Positions 55,067 through 64,000 of a DNA stretch of 64,000 nucleotides are shown here, piece by piece. Origin of the DNA: an uncultured Prevotellaceae bacterium (lineage in GTDB: Bacteria > Bacteroidota > Bacteroidia > Bacteroidales > Muribaculaceae). The DNA is taken from assembly GCA_947165485.1 (NCBI GenBank), contig CAMVAP010000005.1:1-64000 (forward strand), in the 5' to 3' direction. The position numbers and the translations under genes are program-made. Each line of letters starts with the position of its first letter. Position 1 is the first letter of the stretch. The notes beneath the pieces are model-generated. The model ran no database searches and had not been told where the DNA came from. It saw only the letters and a list, made by a program, of their open reading frames with translations.

Positions 55067-56077
55067 TTATTTCTTAAAACCATTACGGTTTAATCGCTTG
55101 ATAATCGCCACTTGTGACAGGAGATCCATTATCCTTGTTACAAGGACATGACCCCAGTATGGCAAGTTCAAAAAAGACCAAGCAATAATCTTAGTCGCTA
55201 TCGAACGCTTGTCAGCTCTCATGGGCGCTTCAGACCATTGCGTCATGGAATGATAATGAATAAACACATCACGTAGCGGATGTAATGAATTCTCAATCCA
55301 GGGACGGTTAAAAAAGCCCTCAGTGAAATGGATAACGGCAGGGGAGCTCTTGGCATCATCCACTTCTTGCTGGCTATAGAATGGAGAATTATGCCTAGCC
55401 AGCAGCGAGAAGGAGTGGGAAAAATAAGAAGTAGTCGCATTAAACTTGGGATGAACCACTAGTTTATGATGATTGCACACCCCGTTAATGATACCTTGAT
55501 CATGGTGCACGACCTTGCCATCATGGTCAAGCAGGAAGTCAAGACATTGCTGCGTAACATTATTCTCACGCCATGCCTCAAGATTCATCAACAATACACC
55601 TGAATTAAGGTATTCATCTGATGGAGCCATACCAACTACGGTTTTGGTGTATTCGCTGTATAAAGTATCACGAACACCTGCTACCCACCGCTCATTAAAC
55701 CGAACCTGATAAAAATCCCTTACCGAATCATGAACCACAACATCACAATCAAGATACAATACCCGATCTACATCTTCACTAATTATTATCGGCAAAAAGA
55801 GGCGACCATAAGCAGTAATGGCAATCGTTGACGGCACATCTATTCCCAAGTCATCTTTGAGGGAGTGTATGTCATACACTTTGAGCTCACCTCGGCCATC
55901 AGGCACATGTTGACTCAATTTCTCGATTGTGGCCTCGTCAATACCATTGGATAACAAATGAACTGTTGTGAAGTCCTGCCAATGATTGGTATCAAACAGC
56001 GATACAATCACTACAGCGACAAACTCAGCATAATTCTGGTCGCTCGCTAATGCAACATGAAGATGATTGTTATCCAT
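55067..56077 (-). CDS. Glycosyltransferase family 8
   Basis: 336 residues from MDNNHLHVALASDQNY. The GT8 core is clear: ITAYGRLFLPIIISEDVDRVLYLDCDVVVHDS in strand-helix-strand order with the DXD in LDCDVVV, followed by YLNSGVLLMNLEAWR, HHDQGIING and VIHFTEG. GT8 enzymes add galactose or glucose with retention. An ATG nine codons upstream (56104) overlaps the licD remnant by 17 bases and is also possible. Confidence 0.87.
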   Translation of the reverse strand: MDNNHLHVALASDQNYAEFVAVVIVSLFDTNHWQDFTTVHLLSNGIDEATIEKLSQHVPDGRGELKVYDIHSLKDDLGIDVPSTIAITAYGRLFLPIIISEDVDRVLYLDCDVVVHDSVRDFYQVRFNERWVAGVRDTLYSEYTKTVVGMAPSDEYLNSGVLLMNLEAWRENNVTQQCLDFLLDHDGKVVHHDQGIINGVCNHHKLVVHPKFNATTSYFSHSFSLLARHNSPFYSQQEVDDAKSSPAVIHFTEGFFNRPWIENSLHPLRDVFIHYHSMTQWSEAPMRADKRSIATKIIAWSFLNLPYWGHVLVTRIMDLLSQVAIIKRLNRNGFKK

Positions 56078-56087
56078 AATTCTACAA

Positions 56088-56885
56088 TTATAACCAATAT
56101 GCATGTATATTGTGTCGTCCTATACGTCGCTCCACAGGCGGTAACTGCATGTAGTCGCCATAAAGACTTTCTAAAAACTGGTGAGTATCAGCAACACAAT
56201 AGAAAGATAAGCCCTCAAACTGAATGAGTTTATATTGTTCATACACTAAACGGGGCAGCACTGCCATCAATCTGTCAAAGAAAAACATGCCGGCCACAGG
56301 TGAATTGTCAAATGAGTTATCCAGAAACAAATTGTCTATCTTTGTAATCGTACGCTGGCGAGAATCAATCAATAAGTGACGATATTGATATTTCAAAAAA
56401 TGAATAATCTTATCTTTTCCATTAGTTTTCACCTTATACTCTCGTGTAGCCCAGCGCAAGTCACGATTTGTCAACAATATTGCCTTGTCAAGAATAGAAT
56501 CTCTCTTGGACTTATCCTCGGGGAATCCATCCACTGGGAACACATCTATATATACGCCATTTCGAGCAGCACTTTCTATAAACAACGTCCTGTTATCAAA
56601 CACTTTAACAAAGCTAAACCAATAGGTATCATCATCATGGTAACTTTGAACTGAGTAGTGAGGATTGAATCCTGGATATGACACACGGAATTTCTCATAA
56701 TCAGGACGCGGCATCATGATATCAATATCATCATCCCATGGAATGAACCCTTGGTGACGAACAGCACCAAGCAATGTGCCTCAACTGAGCGAATACCTCA
56801 AGCCTTGCTCTACACAGAACTCATGAACTAACTTAAGAATGTTCACTTGGATCTCACGCAATTCTTCTTTACCGACTTCTCTCAT
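56088..56885 (-). pseudogene. LicD-family phosphotransferase gene interrupted by an in-frame TGA
   Basis: The ATG at 56885 has a good ribosome-binding site (AAGGA, ATA spacing) and starts MREVGKEELREIQVNILKLV, the normal LicD opening. Codon 35 is TGA (56783-56781) in the context YSLS-stop-GTLLGAVRH, where LicD proteins have GGTLLGAVRH: one base turns GGA into TGA. The rest of the frame is intact for 230 codons, with the catalytic WDDDIDI and FPVDGFP. LicD proteins transfer phosphocholine or a similar group to surface glycans. Unless the stop is read through or is a sequencing error, no active protein is made; no start codon lies close after the stop and before WDDDIDI. Confidence 0.8.
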
Positions 56886-56892
56886 TATTCCT

Positions 56893-58098
56893 TTAATTGA
56901 GGCCTACCAATTTATAAATCTTTTCCACCTCAGCCTCATTGCCATAGTCATGAGTACTGAGATAGTCAATGATCTTCATCTGTTTTTCTTTATCTCGTGC
57001 AAGGTCAACAATCGCACGAGCCACGCTCCCGTTATCCATGCCACAGATCACGCCATCCACTCCATCCATCACCTGGCTCCCGCTCGTAGGATAACGTGTA
57101 ATCACGACTGGCTTACAAAGGATCTGAGCCTCACGCACGGAGATACTCTTACCTTCATAACGACTGGGTTGGACATATATATCACTTGCCTTGATATAGG
57201 GATAGGGGTTCTCCTTTTTGCCCAGTATAGTAATGTGATCTTCAACTCCAAATTTTCGCATATTATCAACTATACTTTCACTGTTACCATAGCCAATAAT
57301 AAACCATTGAAAATCTTTGTATCCCATGTCAATCATTAATCTTGCCATCTCGGGGATATTCTCAAAGTTCTTTTGATAGGTATATCGTCCTATTGAGAGA
57401 AGCTTTAGTCCGCATGAAGGCATCTCGCTATTGACATCCAACAAACATGATTGTTTTCTTATCAACTCAGGTGAGAGAATATTTTCAATCACAATTATCT
57501 TATCTTTCAGTAGCGGAAAGGCCTTGAGAAATGAAACAGTTATATCTGGAGAAATCGAAGCAATATAATCATTCGCAGCCCATCTCGGCATCAGCCGATC
57601 ATAATCTAGATTCATAATACCAAAGTCAGTATGAATCCACTCAATTCGTTTTTTAGCGAGCACCTTGTCTTGAACTATATGTGGAGGATCAAGAAAACTT
57701 ATAGCTAAGTCATATTCTCCTAAATAATGTAATGATGGCAATAATCCTATTACACTATCCATAACATAATGAGTAGCGCTGGCATCACTGGTAATACCCT
57801 TTTTCTTTTTATATTTTTTATAAGCAAGCTTTGAGCGCAATCTAGCCACTGCTATTTGCCACTGACCTTCCTTTACTATCTGCTTCATCGGTCGCTCAAT
57901 TGCATTATAGCCCTTCTGCTCTGGCAATAGATTGATTTTCTTCGGTATCAACGGCATGAATTCTCCCGTGTGTTGATTGATGAACAAGTCAACATCCACC
58001 CGGTTGGTATCCAGAGCGTTTAACAGGCCAAGCAATGCCCGCTCGGCCCCACCCAGCTCCATATAATGCATATTGATAAAAATCCGTGGCTTTTTCAT
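56893..58098 (-). CDS. Glycosyltransferase family 4
   Basis: 401 residues. INMHYMELGGAERALLGLLN near the N-terminus and KLLSIGRYTYQKNFENIPEMARLM ... PYPYIKASDIYVQPSRYEGKSISVREAQ in the second half give the GT-B fold and the E-x7-E-type donor site (YEGKSISVREA). It is separated by seven bases from the licD gene downstream. The donor sugar is unknown. The gene is visibly AT-richer than the UDP-glucuronate epimerase gene next to it. Confidence 0.88.
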   Translation of the reverse strand: MKKPRIFINMHYMELGGAERALLGLLNALDTNRVDVDLFINQHTGEFMPLIPKKINLLPEQKGYNAIERPMKQIVKEGQWQIAVARLRSKLAYKKYKKKKGITSDASATHYVMDSVIGLLPSLHYLGEYDLAISFLDPPHIVQDKVLAKKRIEWIHTDFGIMNLDYDRLMPRWAANDYIASISPDITVSFLKAFPLLKDKIIVIENILSPELIRKQSCLLDVNSEMPSCGLKLLSIGRYTYQKNFENIPEMARLMIDMGYKDFQWFIIGYGNSESIVDNMRKFGVEDHITILGKKENPYPYIKASDIYVQPSRYEGKSISVREAQILCKPVVITRYPTSGSQVMDGVDGVICGMDNGSVARAIVDLARDKEKQMKIIDYLSTHDYGNEAEVEKIYKLVGLN

Positions 58099-58162
58099 TT
58101 TAAGTGATTGATTAATATGACTTCATGACAAGCCAATTCTTATGCCAATGATTATTATAAAT

Positions 58163-59209
58163 TCAACTCATATAATAGTCTCTAAACCATGCCACATAGC
58201 GGCTGACTCCTTCATTGATATTCACACGTGGGACGAAGCCAAAGTCGCGTTTCATGTCCTCCATGTCACTAAAGGTCTCCAGCACGTCTCCTGGCTGCAA
58301 CGGCAAGTACTCCTTATTCGCCTCACGGCCAAATGCCGCTTCAAACGCCTTGATGTAATCGATCAACTCAATAGAATGGGTGTTGCCTATGTTATAAATG
58401 GCAAATGGGGCTGACGAAGTTGCGCCATCAGCTTTGACTTGATCCCACAAGGGATTGGATTGAGGAGGACGATTAACCACCAGAAGGATACCCTCCACCA
58501 CATCATCGATGTAGGTGAAGTCACGGCGCATCTTGCCACGGTTATAAACCTTCAATGGCTTGTTAGAACTGATGGCATCAGCAAACAGATACGGAGACAT
58601 GTCGGGGCGTCCCCATGGGCCATAAACGGTAAACAGCCTCAATCCAGTGCATGAAATACCGAACAGGTGTGAATAAGCATGAGCCATCACCTCATCAGCA
58701 ATCTTAGTCGCGGCATACAGGCTCACTGGATGTGAAACGCCATCATGTGGCGAATTGGGCATCTTGGCATTCAAGCCATAAACGCTGCTGGAACTTGCAA
58801 ACACCAGATGTTTCACGGGATGGTGCCGTATTGCCTCCAACACGTGAAGGAATCCTACCACATTGCTTTGCACGTAGGCGTCGGGGTGTTCCAGCGAGTA
58901 ACGGGCATCGGCTTGAGCAGCCAGATGGATGACGACCTCAGGTTTAAAGCGCTTAAATGTCTCCAGCATCCATGTTTTGTCAAGCAAATCTCCCTTCAGG
59001 AACGTCAGAGAGGGGTATTTATCGCTTTGTGACTCAGCGATTTTATCGTTAACATTAAAACCCAGTTCACTCAACCGGTCTAGCTTCAAACGAGGACTAT
59101 AGTAGTCATTCAGATTGTCGAGTATGATTACCTCATGACACTGGCCTGCAAGTGAGCGAGCCACATGCATACCAATAAACCCAGCACCTCCAGTGACTAT
59201 TACTTTCAT
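58163..59209 (-). CDS. UDP-glucuronate 4-epimerase-like NAD-dependent epimerase
   Basis: 348 residues. SDR-extended fold: NAD site GGAGFIG (7-13), SSSSVYG and the catalytic Y165-x3-K169 in SLYAATK. DNLNDYYSPRLKLDRL, RLFTVYGPWGRPDMSPYLFADAI in two parts and RDFTYIDDVVEGI are characteristic of the UDP-GlcA 4-epimerase group, which makes UDP-galacturonate. With Ugd at 61100 it forms a two-step route from UDP-glucose to UDP-galacturonate. A GalE role on neutral sugars is less likely from these motifs. Confidence 0.85.
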   Translation of the reverse strand: MKVIVTGGAGFIGMHVARSLAGQCHEVIILDNLNDYYSPRLKLDRLSELGFNVNDKIAESQSDKYPSLTFLKGDLLDKTWMLETFKRFKPEVVIHLAAQADARYSLEHPDAYVQSNVVGFLHVLEAIRHHPVKHLVFASSSSVYGLNAKMPNSPHDGVSHPVSLYAATKIADEVMAHAYSHLFGISCTGLRLFTVYGPWGRPDMSPYLFADAISSNKPLKVYNRGKMRRDFTYIDDVVEGILLVVNRPPQSNPLWDQVKADGATSSAPFAIYNIGNTHSIELIDYIKAFEAAFGREANKEYLPLQPGDVLETFSDMEDMKRDFGFVPRVNINEGVSRYVAWFRDYYMS

Positions 59210-59252
59210 TCTAGGTAAAATGAGACTGAAAAGATATGTTAACCTTTATATT

Positions 59253-60326
59253 TTAGATCAAGCGCTTTTTTATTATCCATTTTAAGGACTTAACAAACCT
59301 ATCTAATAAATATGGGACTTTATATATCAATATACTTCGTTTTTCAATCGCTTCAAAATAAAGCCTTGGTATAAATTTCGTGGGGACCAAGTCCAAGGTA
59401 TATAAATTCGAAATGCAATCTGTTGTTTCTTCACAACACATGATCAATTTCATATAATTGTACCTTTCCCTATAATACCTGTTTGTTGAATCTATCGATA
59501 CAAATGAATTTAATGACCCAACAATTGAATGATAGAATCTTTTATACACATACCGCAACATCCGCACGTCATCTAATGACCAATGTGAATACAATTTTAA
59601 GAATTCATTTTTTACAGTATTGTGGATCTCATAGCGATTAGGAATAAAAAATGAACGAGTATTCCCCTTATCATAGACTTTGTAATGATATAATATCCTT
59701 GAAGACAACGATAGGCTATTTAGAAACTGATATGCCCGCACATTAAAAACCTCATCTTGCTGAATCAGCAAATGTGGAAATTTAACTTCATTTTTCATTA
59801 AAAAAGAGCGGGAATAAACCTTGTTCCACACAAAACCATTCTGGTTCTTTAATCCAAGCAGGTGATCCACGTAGATGCTTTTTATCTCATCATTGCTTTG
59901 ACACTTTATTGGCTCAAATACAGATGTCACCAATGATTTATATTTCACATCATAGCTATCGTAACTGAATATCAGCATCTCAGGGAATCCATTGGAAGAA
60001 AGTTCCTCATAACATTCTTGCAATAGCGTCTTCTCAATACTGTCATCAATGTCAAAGAATACTATATATTTACCCTTTGACTCATCTATTCCCTTATTGC
60101 GCGCCGGACCAGACCCCGCATTTGATTGATGGAAAACCCTTATCAATTCATTTTCTGAGGCCAATTGATCACACATCACATCCGAGCCGTCGGTCGAGCC
60201 GTCGTCAACCAATATCACCTCATAATCCTCAAATGTCTGATTGAGGACATATTTAATGCCCGAATCGATAAACCGTGAAACGTTATAAATCGGGATAATT
60301 ATCGAGAAATAAGGATGCTCAGTCAC
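59253..60326 (-). CDS. Glycosyltransferase family 2
   Basis: 357 residues. YFSIIIPIYNVSRFIDSGI, VILVDDGSTDGSD and KGKYIVFFDIDDSIE give the inverting GT-A fold with its DXD-like metal site. The C-terminal 130 residues are unlike well-known subfamilies. The gene and the acyltransferase upstream, which it overlaps by eight bases, are the most AT-rich in the window. Confidence 0.88.
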   Translation of the reverse strand: MTEHPYFSIIIPIYNVSRFIDSGIKYVLNQTFEDYEVILVDDGSTDGSDVMCDQLASENELIRVFHQSNAGSGPARNKGIDESKGKYIVFFDIDDSIEKTLLQECYEELSSNGFPEMLIFSYDSYDVKYKSLVTSVFEPIKCQSNDEIKSIYVDHLLGLKNQNGFVWNKVYSRSFLMKNEVKFPHLLIQQDEVFNVRAYQFLNSLSLSSRILYHYKVYDKGNTRSFFIPNRYEIHNTVKNEFLKLYSHWSLDDVRMLRYVYKRFYHSIVGSLNSFVSIDSTNRYYRERYNYMKLIMCCEETTDCISNLYTLDLVPTKFIPRLYFEAIEKRSILIYKVPYLLDRFVKSLKWIIKKRLI

Positions 60327-61062
60327 TTAGATTATGATTTGCCAATACCTTTAGAGTGATTTCCTGAACAACACGACTATCTGATGGAATAGTTTTTCCT
60401 ACTACCGTGGTTTTATATCCGATGATCGAGCCATCACCAATTTGAGAACCTTTCAAGATAGAAACTCCCTCTCCAATCCAGCAGTCATCTCCAATAATTG
60501 TCGGTGCTGATTTTGGCTTTGTTTCCTCATAGCCAAAATAAGGATAATACTTTTCAGCAATCTTACGCCTGTCATCCTTGCCCATAATACTATGAGTATT
60601 CGTATCCCAGATATTCACCCAATATGAAATCTGATTATATGAACCGATGGAAACACTCTCATCACAACGTATCTCACTACCATTATTAATGTTAGTATAA
60701 TTCCCAATTGTAAGATTGCCTCCAAAACGTATCCAGATCTTTTTACATGAAATCCTAGAATGATGGCCAACACTTACTTTTCCATCATTAATGATCAATA
60801 AAAGACGATCATGAGAATTCATTCCTTGAATAAGACTGAACTCATCAATTTTTAGGCATCCCTTTTCAACATATATTTCAGCGTTCCTTATGTTCACATT
60901 TGGGCCAATTGTGACCTCTGCTCCTGGACTGACAATAATTTTACTATTGGATATCTTCACATTTGGGCCAACGATCACTGTCGCACCAGGAAAAACCCAA
61001 AAAAATGTTTGCTTAAAAATATATTTAAACAAAAATTTTTTATCTAATCGTAGTATTTCCAT
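60319..61062 (-). CDS. Hexapeptide-repeat (left-handed beta-helix) acyltransferase
   Basis: 247 residues. From about 28 to 235 the chain has hexapeptide repeats with I/V/L every six residues (VIVGPNVKISNSKIIVSPG, VTIGPNVNIRNAEIYV, IIGDDCWIGEGVSILKG). The loop IWDTNTHSIMGKDDRRKI carries the probable catalytic His of the CysE/LacA/WbbJ group. It probably O-acetylates a sugar of the glycan. Confidence 0.85.
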   Translation of the reverse strand: MEILRLDKKFLFKYIFKQTFFWVFPGATVIVGPNVKISNSKIIVSPGAEVTIGPNVNIRNAEIYVEKGCLKIDEFSLIQGMNSHDRLLLIINDGKVSVGHHSRISCKKIWIRFGGNLTIGNYTNINNGSEIRCDESVSIGSYNQISYWVNIWDTNTHSIMGKDDRRKIAEKYYPYFGYEETKPKSAPTIIGDDCWIGEGVSILKGSQIGDGSIIGYKTTVVGKTIPSDSRVVQEITLKVLANHNLSD

Positions 61063-61099
61063 TTTGGTTCAATATCTTCATCCTAAAAGCCCTATCATT

Positions 61100-62338
61100 T
61101 CAGTCTCGCATGAACAAGTCCCTGCTGTATACCTTATCCGCCACATCTGCCAGTGAGGCATCATTGCGGTTGGCCACAATCACCTGGCTCTGGGCTTTGA
61201 ACTGGGCAAGATCATTCACCACCTTGCTGCCAAAGAAGGTCGTTCCATCCTCCAGTGTGGGCTCATAGACAATGACCTCGGCTCCCTTAGCCTTGATACG
61301 CTTCATCACGCCCTGTATGCTGGACTGGCGGAAGTTGTCACTCCCCGATTTCATGGTCAGGCGATACACACCGATCACACAACGGCGCTCATCGCTGCTG
61401 GAGTAGCCTCCGCGCTGCGAGTAGTCATAATATCCCGCCTTGCGCAGGATGCGGTCGGCAATGAAGTCCTTGCGCGTGCGGTTGCTCTCAACGATGGCCT
61501 CGATTAGGTTCTCTGGCACATCGGCATAGTTAGCCAGCAACTGCTTGGTGTCCTTGGGCAGGCAGTATCCGCCGTAGCCAAAGGACGGGTTATTGTAATG
61601 CGAGCCGATGCGCGGGTCAAGGCACACACCCTCGATGATCGAGCGAGAGTCAAGGCCTTTCATCTCAGCATAGGTATCCAGCTCGTTGAAGTAGCTAACG
61701 CGCAACGCCAGATAGGTGTTGGCGAACAGTTTCACCGCCTCGGCCTCGGTCAAGCCCATGAACAACGTGTCGATATCCTGTTTGATGGCACCCTGCTGGA
61801 GCAGCTCGGCAAACTGGTGAGCCGCCTTGTCAAGCCGTTCGTCTCCCTCTGGGCGACCAACGATGATGCGGCTCGGATACAGGTTGTCATACAAAGCCTT
61901 GGTCTCCCGAAGGAATTCCGGGGCAAACAGAATGTTGCGCGAGCCCGTCTGCTCCGAGACACGCTGGGTGAACCCAACGGGTATGGTTGACTTGATCACC
62001 ATCACAGCCTGGGGATTCACCCTGATCACCTCTTGGATCACGCCCTCGACCAGCGATGTGTCAAAGTAGTTCGTCACTGGGTCATAGTTGGTGGGCGTGG
62101 CAATCACCACAAATCGCGCATCGCGGTAGGCCATCCCGGCATCAAGCGTGGCCGTGAGATTCAACTCCTTCTCGGCCAGATACTTCTCTATATATTCGTC
62201 CTGGATGGGAGAGATACGTTGGTTGATCTTCTCCACCTTATCGGGGAGTACATCCACCGCAACGACCTCATTGTGCTGCGCCAGCAACGTCGCGACACTC
62301 AATCCCACATATCCAGTTCCAACAACAGCTATCTTCAT
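61100..62338 (-). CDS. ugd: UDP-glucose 6-dehydrogenase
   Basis: 412 residues. It oxidises UDP-glucose to UDP-glucuronate with NAD+. The Rossmann motif GTGYVG lies at 7-12, followed by [18 protein letters not shown] and the catalytic Cys259 in [15 protein letters not shown]. The C-terminal domain ([20 protein letters not shown]) binds UDP-sugar. GC content is close to that of the housekeeping genes, unlike its AT-rich neighbours on both sides. Confidence 0.94.
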   Translation of the reverse strand: MKIAVVGTGYVGLSVATLLAQHNEVVAVDVLPDKVEKINQRISPIQDEYIEKYLAEKELNLTATLDAGMAYRDARFVVIATPTNYDPVTNYFDTSLVEGVIQEVIRVNPQAVMVIKSTIPVGFTQRVSEQTGSRNILFAPEFLRETKALYDNLYPSRIIVGRPEGDERLDKAAHQFAELLQQGAIKQDIDTLFMGLTEAEAVKLFANTYLALRVSYFNELDTYAEMKGLDSRSIIEGVCLDPRIGSHYNNPSFGYGGYCLPKDTKQLLANYADVPENLIEAIVESNRTRKDFIADRILRKAGYYDYSQRGGYSSSDERRCVIGVYRLTMKSGSDNFRQSSIQGVMKRIKAKGAEVIVYEPTLEDGTTFFGSKVVNDLAQFKAQSQVIVANRNDASLADVADKVYSRDLFMRD

Positions 62339-62359
62339 CTTAAATAAAGCTATTTACGA

Positions 62360-63274
62360 TTATCTTTTTATCTCAAACTCCTGCAGCAATCTGCCATAAT
62401 ATGTCAGTTCACCATCTTCTGTTTTAGTTTCATATTTGAAACGCCATGTCAATGACAGGAATGTATTATCGTGAATCATTTGCTGAAAAACACTTTCATC
62501 ACATTTATCATTGAAGAGGTATCTACTGCTATGGAGATCTATATTATTCAATGGCACCTCATCGATAATTCTTTTTATATCACTATTATTTCTATACGCC
62601 AGTTGGAAAACATTATCTAATAACAGATAATCAATCGGTCTGTTATAAGTTTTCCAATAATCGATCAAAAAACAATAAGCAAACTCAAAGAGATAGAAGC
62701 CTTGATTTGATGCGAGGCAGCCAACCGTCCATTTTTGATTGATCAGATCCTCATTCGTGAACTTTGGCGTAAAAAAGCCAATATCATGAAAGCAAACTTC
62801 CTTCAATACATACAATGCAGCGTCTATCCATATTCCTCCATACTTCCATAGCAAGTAACATCTAACTATATCCGAAAAATGAGTATTGGATATAATACCC
62901 TTATCATGTTTAATTATTATGTGATTCGGCAGCGAAACATAATCACTCAGGTTTTCATTCGTTATAAGTACAACACTGTGGTTGCCTTTGTTTCTTAAGA
63001 GCGAATCATAACACCTTTTTATTACCTCTGGCATTTTTGCCTCTCCTTGAAGCCAACAAACCCATATATTGCAGTCCCGAGGCAGTGTTCCTAATTCATG
63101 TTGCGTGTTTACACGCAATTCATCCATTCTCTCTTTAGAAACCCTTTCAAGAAATGAAAGAATCCCTTCAGACCTCTTTCGAGACTTGAATAATCTTGGG
63201 CCTATAGCAACCTCCCACATGGCTCGAATGCCAAAATGCCATGCAATATAAAAAATTTCTTTATACCACCTCAT
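62360..63274 (-). CDS. Capsular polysaccharide synthesis protein (GT32-like)
   Basis: 304 residues. NIWVCWLQGEAKMPEVIKRCYDS, THFSDIVRCYLLWKYGGIWIDAALYV and YFLIDYWKTYNRP-like segments fit the Caps_synth family (PF05704), probable glycosyltransferases of capsule loci. The DXD position reads WIDAALYV, so the second Asp is missing, as in other members I recall. AT-rich. Confidence 0.82.
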   Translation of the reverse strand: MRWYKEIFYIAWHFGIRAMWEVAIGPRLFKSRKRSEGILSFLERVSKERMDELRVNTQHELGTLPRDCNIWVCWLQGEAKMPEVIKRCYDSLLRNKGNHSVVLITNENLSDYVSLPNHIIIKHDKGIISNTHFSDIVRCYLLWKYGGIWIDAALYVLKEVCFHDIGFFTPKFTNEDLINQKWTVGCLASNQGFYLFEFAYCFLIDYWKTYNRPIDYLLLDNVFQLAYRNNSDIKRIIDEVPLNNIDLHSSRYLFNDKCDESVFQQMIHDNTFLSLTWRFKYETKTEDGELTYYGRLLQEFEIKR

Positions 63275-63334
63275 TGCTATTAGATTCTAGGGCGATTTTT
63301 ATTCTTTTTGATTCACCTAAACAGCTGCATTTGG

Positions 63335-64000
63335 CTAACAATCAAGAAGATTTCTCAAATGAAACTTTACCCTCCAGCGGAATGATTGGAACGGGAAAAT
63401 CATTCTCTGCCACTGATTCATCAAATTATTTTCATACTTAATACGTAATATCGTTTGCTTTGCCTCTTCAATGCGCTGTTGTATGTATTTAGAATACTTC
63501 TTTTGCGTGTATTCATCTAAGGCTTTCCAAGCAGGAATGCAACGCTCTTTAAACCCAATAATCTTTTCAGGCGTACTAAATACATTGCTCATATATCCTC
63601 CAGAACCAGTTCGATAGCATCCAGTATAGTCGGGTATGTAATAGCCTTTCCCTTGAAAGAGACAAGATAGCAACAAGGGTTGATCTCCAAATGGGAATTT
63701 CCCGTACAGCGTTGATCTTAATTGATCATGCAATTCGAGACAACTTTTCCTGTAGCAGAATGTTGACGTATGGAAAGTCCACCTTGCATAATAATATTCT
63801 TCTTTCATGTAATCATCCAGCGTCAATTCTCCATATGGTATTTTGCTTTCAGCACTTGGGATAGTCCAATTGCGAGGTCGCCCTTCCTTAGTAACTGTAT
63901 GCACCTTACAAAAAACGATGGAGCACTCTGGATGTGTTTCAAGTATATCCACCTGTTTCTGCAACTTGTTTGGATCGGTCCAATAGTCGTCACCCTCGCA
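63335..64000 (-). CDS. Glycosyltransferase family 2, C-terminal part (5' end outside window)
   Basis: The frame enters from the window edge as CEGDDYWTDPNKLQKQVDILE, the GT2 acceptor-site segment (usually ALCEGDDYWTDPLKL), so about 80-90 N-terminal residues lie beyond base 64000. The visible 221 residues include YARWTFHTSTFCYRKSC, FGDQPLLLSCLFQGKGYYI and GCYRTGSGGYMSN, the typical end of this GT2 group. The codon at 63964 is a TTG inside the domain and not a start. Confidence 0.88.
   Translation of the reverse strand, partial: CEGDDYWTDPNKLQKQVDILETHPECSIVFCKVHTVTKEGRPRNWTIPSAESKIPYGELTLDDYMKEEYYYARWTFHTSTFCYRKSCLELHDQLRSTLYGKFPFGDQPLLLSCLFQGKGYYIPDYTGCYRTGSGGYMSNVFSTPEKIIGFKERCIPAWKALDEYTQKKYSKYIQQRIEEAKQTILRIKYENNLMNQWQRMIFPFQSFRWRVKFHLRNLLDC

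Overview
The window looks like a chromosomal segment from a gut-type member of the Bacteroidales, most like Muribaculaceae/Prevotella relatives. The grounds are promoter -7 boxes of the Bacteroidota form TAnnTTTG in front of many genes, a TamL-type BamA paralogue, an Oar-type TonB receptor, BACON and DUF5689 modules, C-terminal dockerin-like repeats and a type IX-like C-terminal signal. The genus is an inference. There is one tRNA (Val-UAC) and no rRNA, CRISPR array or intact prophage.

Layout. 0-7.6 kb: the end of a tonB gene, a TPR protein, a Ttd14-like ATPase/CYTH fusion, an FKBP lipoprotein, glyS, an ATP-grasp enzyme and a nucleotide pyrophosphatase-like phosphodiesterase. 7.6-8.6 kb: an HUH tyrosine transposase of the IS200/RAYT type flanked by related palindromes. 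8.6-18 kb: a surface cluster (BACON/OB lipoprotein, Oar receptor, DUF5689/anchor-J protein, Ig-like dockerin protein). Two of its transcription units share a conserved structured leader ending in an intrinsic terminator. 18-25 kb: ruvC, a large secreted GH13 alpha-amylase, gph and a YidE-type transporter. 25-38 kb: tamL, a TPR protein, kdsA, rsmE, a nucleoside permease, a bifunctional-nuclease-like gene, a lipid A-type phosphotransferase, mnmA, doxX and a DUF5106 gene. 38-43 kb: tRNA-Val, an rluB-like gene with a large GGYQQRQ repeat, asnS and recA. 43-50 kb: a 1600-residue starch-binding protein without a visible catalytic domain, and a dockerin-bearing secreted protein. 50-64 kb: one long minus-strand surface-polysaccharide locus (glycosyltransferases, WbsX, DUF616, TupA ATP-grasp, flippase, LicD, UDP-glucuronate epimerase, acyltransferase, UDP-glucose dehydrogenase), cut by the window edge.

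How the parts fit. The amylase and the multi-CBM protein share a starch-binding module type and suggest extracellular glucan use. Ugd and the epimerase would supply UDP-glucuronate and UDP-galacturonate to the polysaccharide locus. KdsA, the phosphotransferase, TamL and TonB serve the outer membrane. The least explained items are the twin leader RNAs, TTTAGGN arrays that begin inside stop codons of genes, the palindromes around the transposase and at 25.2-25.5 kb, and a licD gene broken by one in-frame stop.
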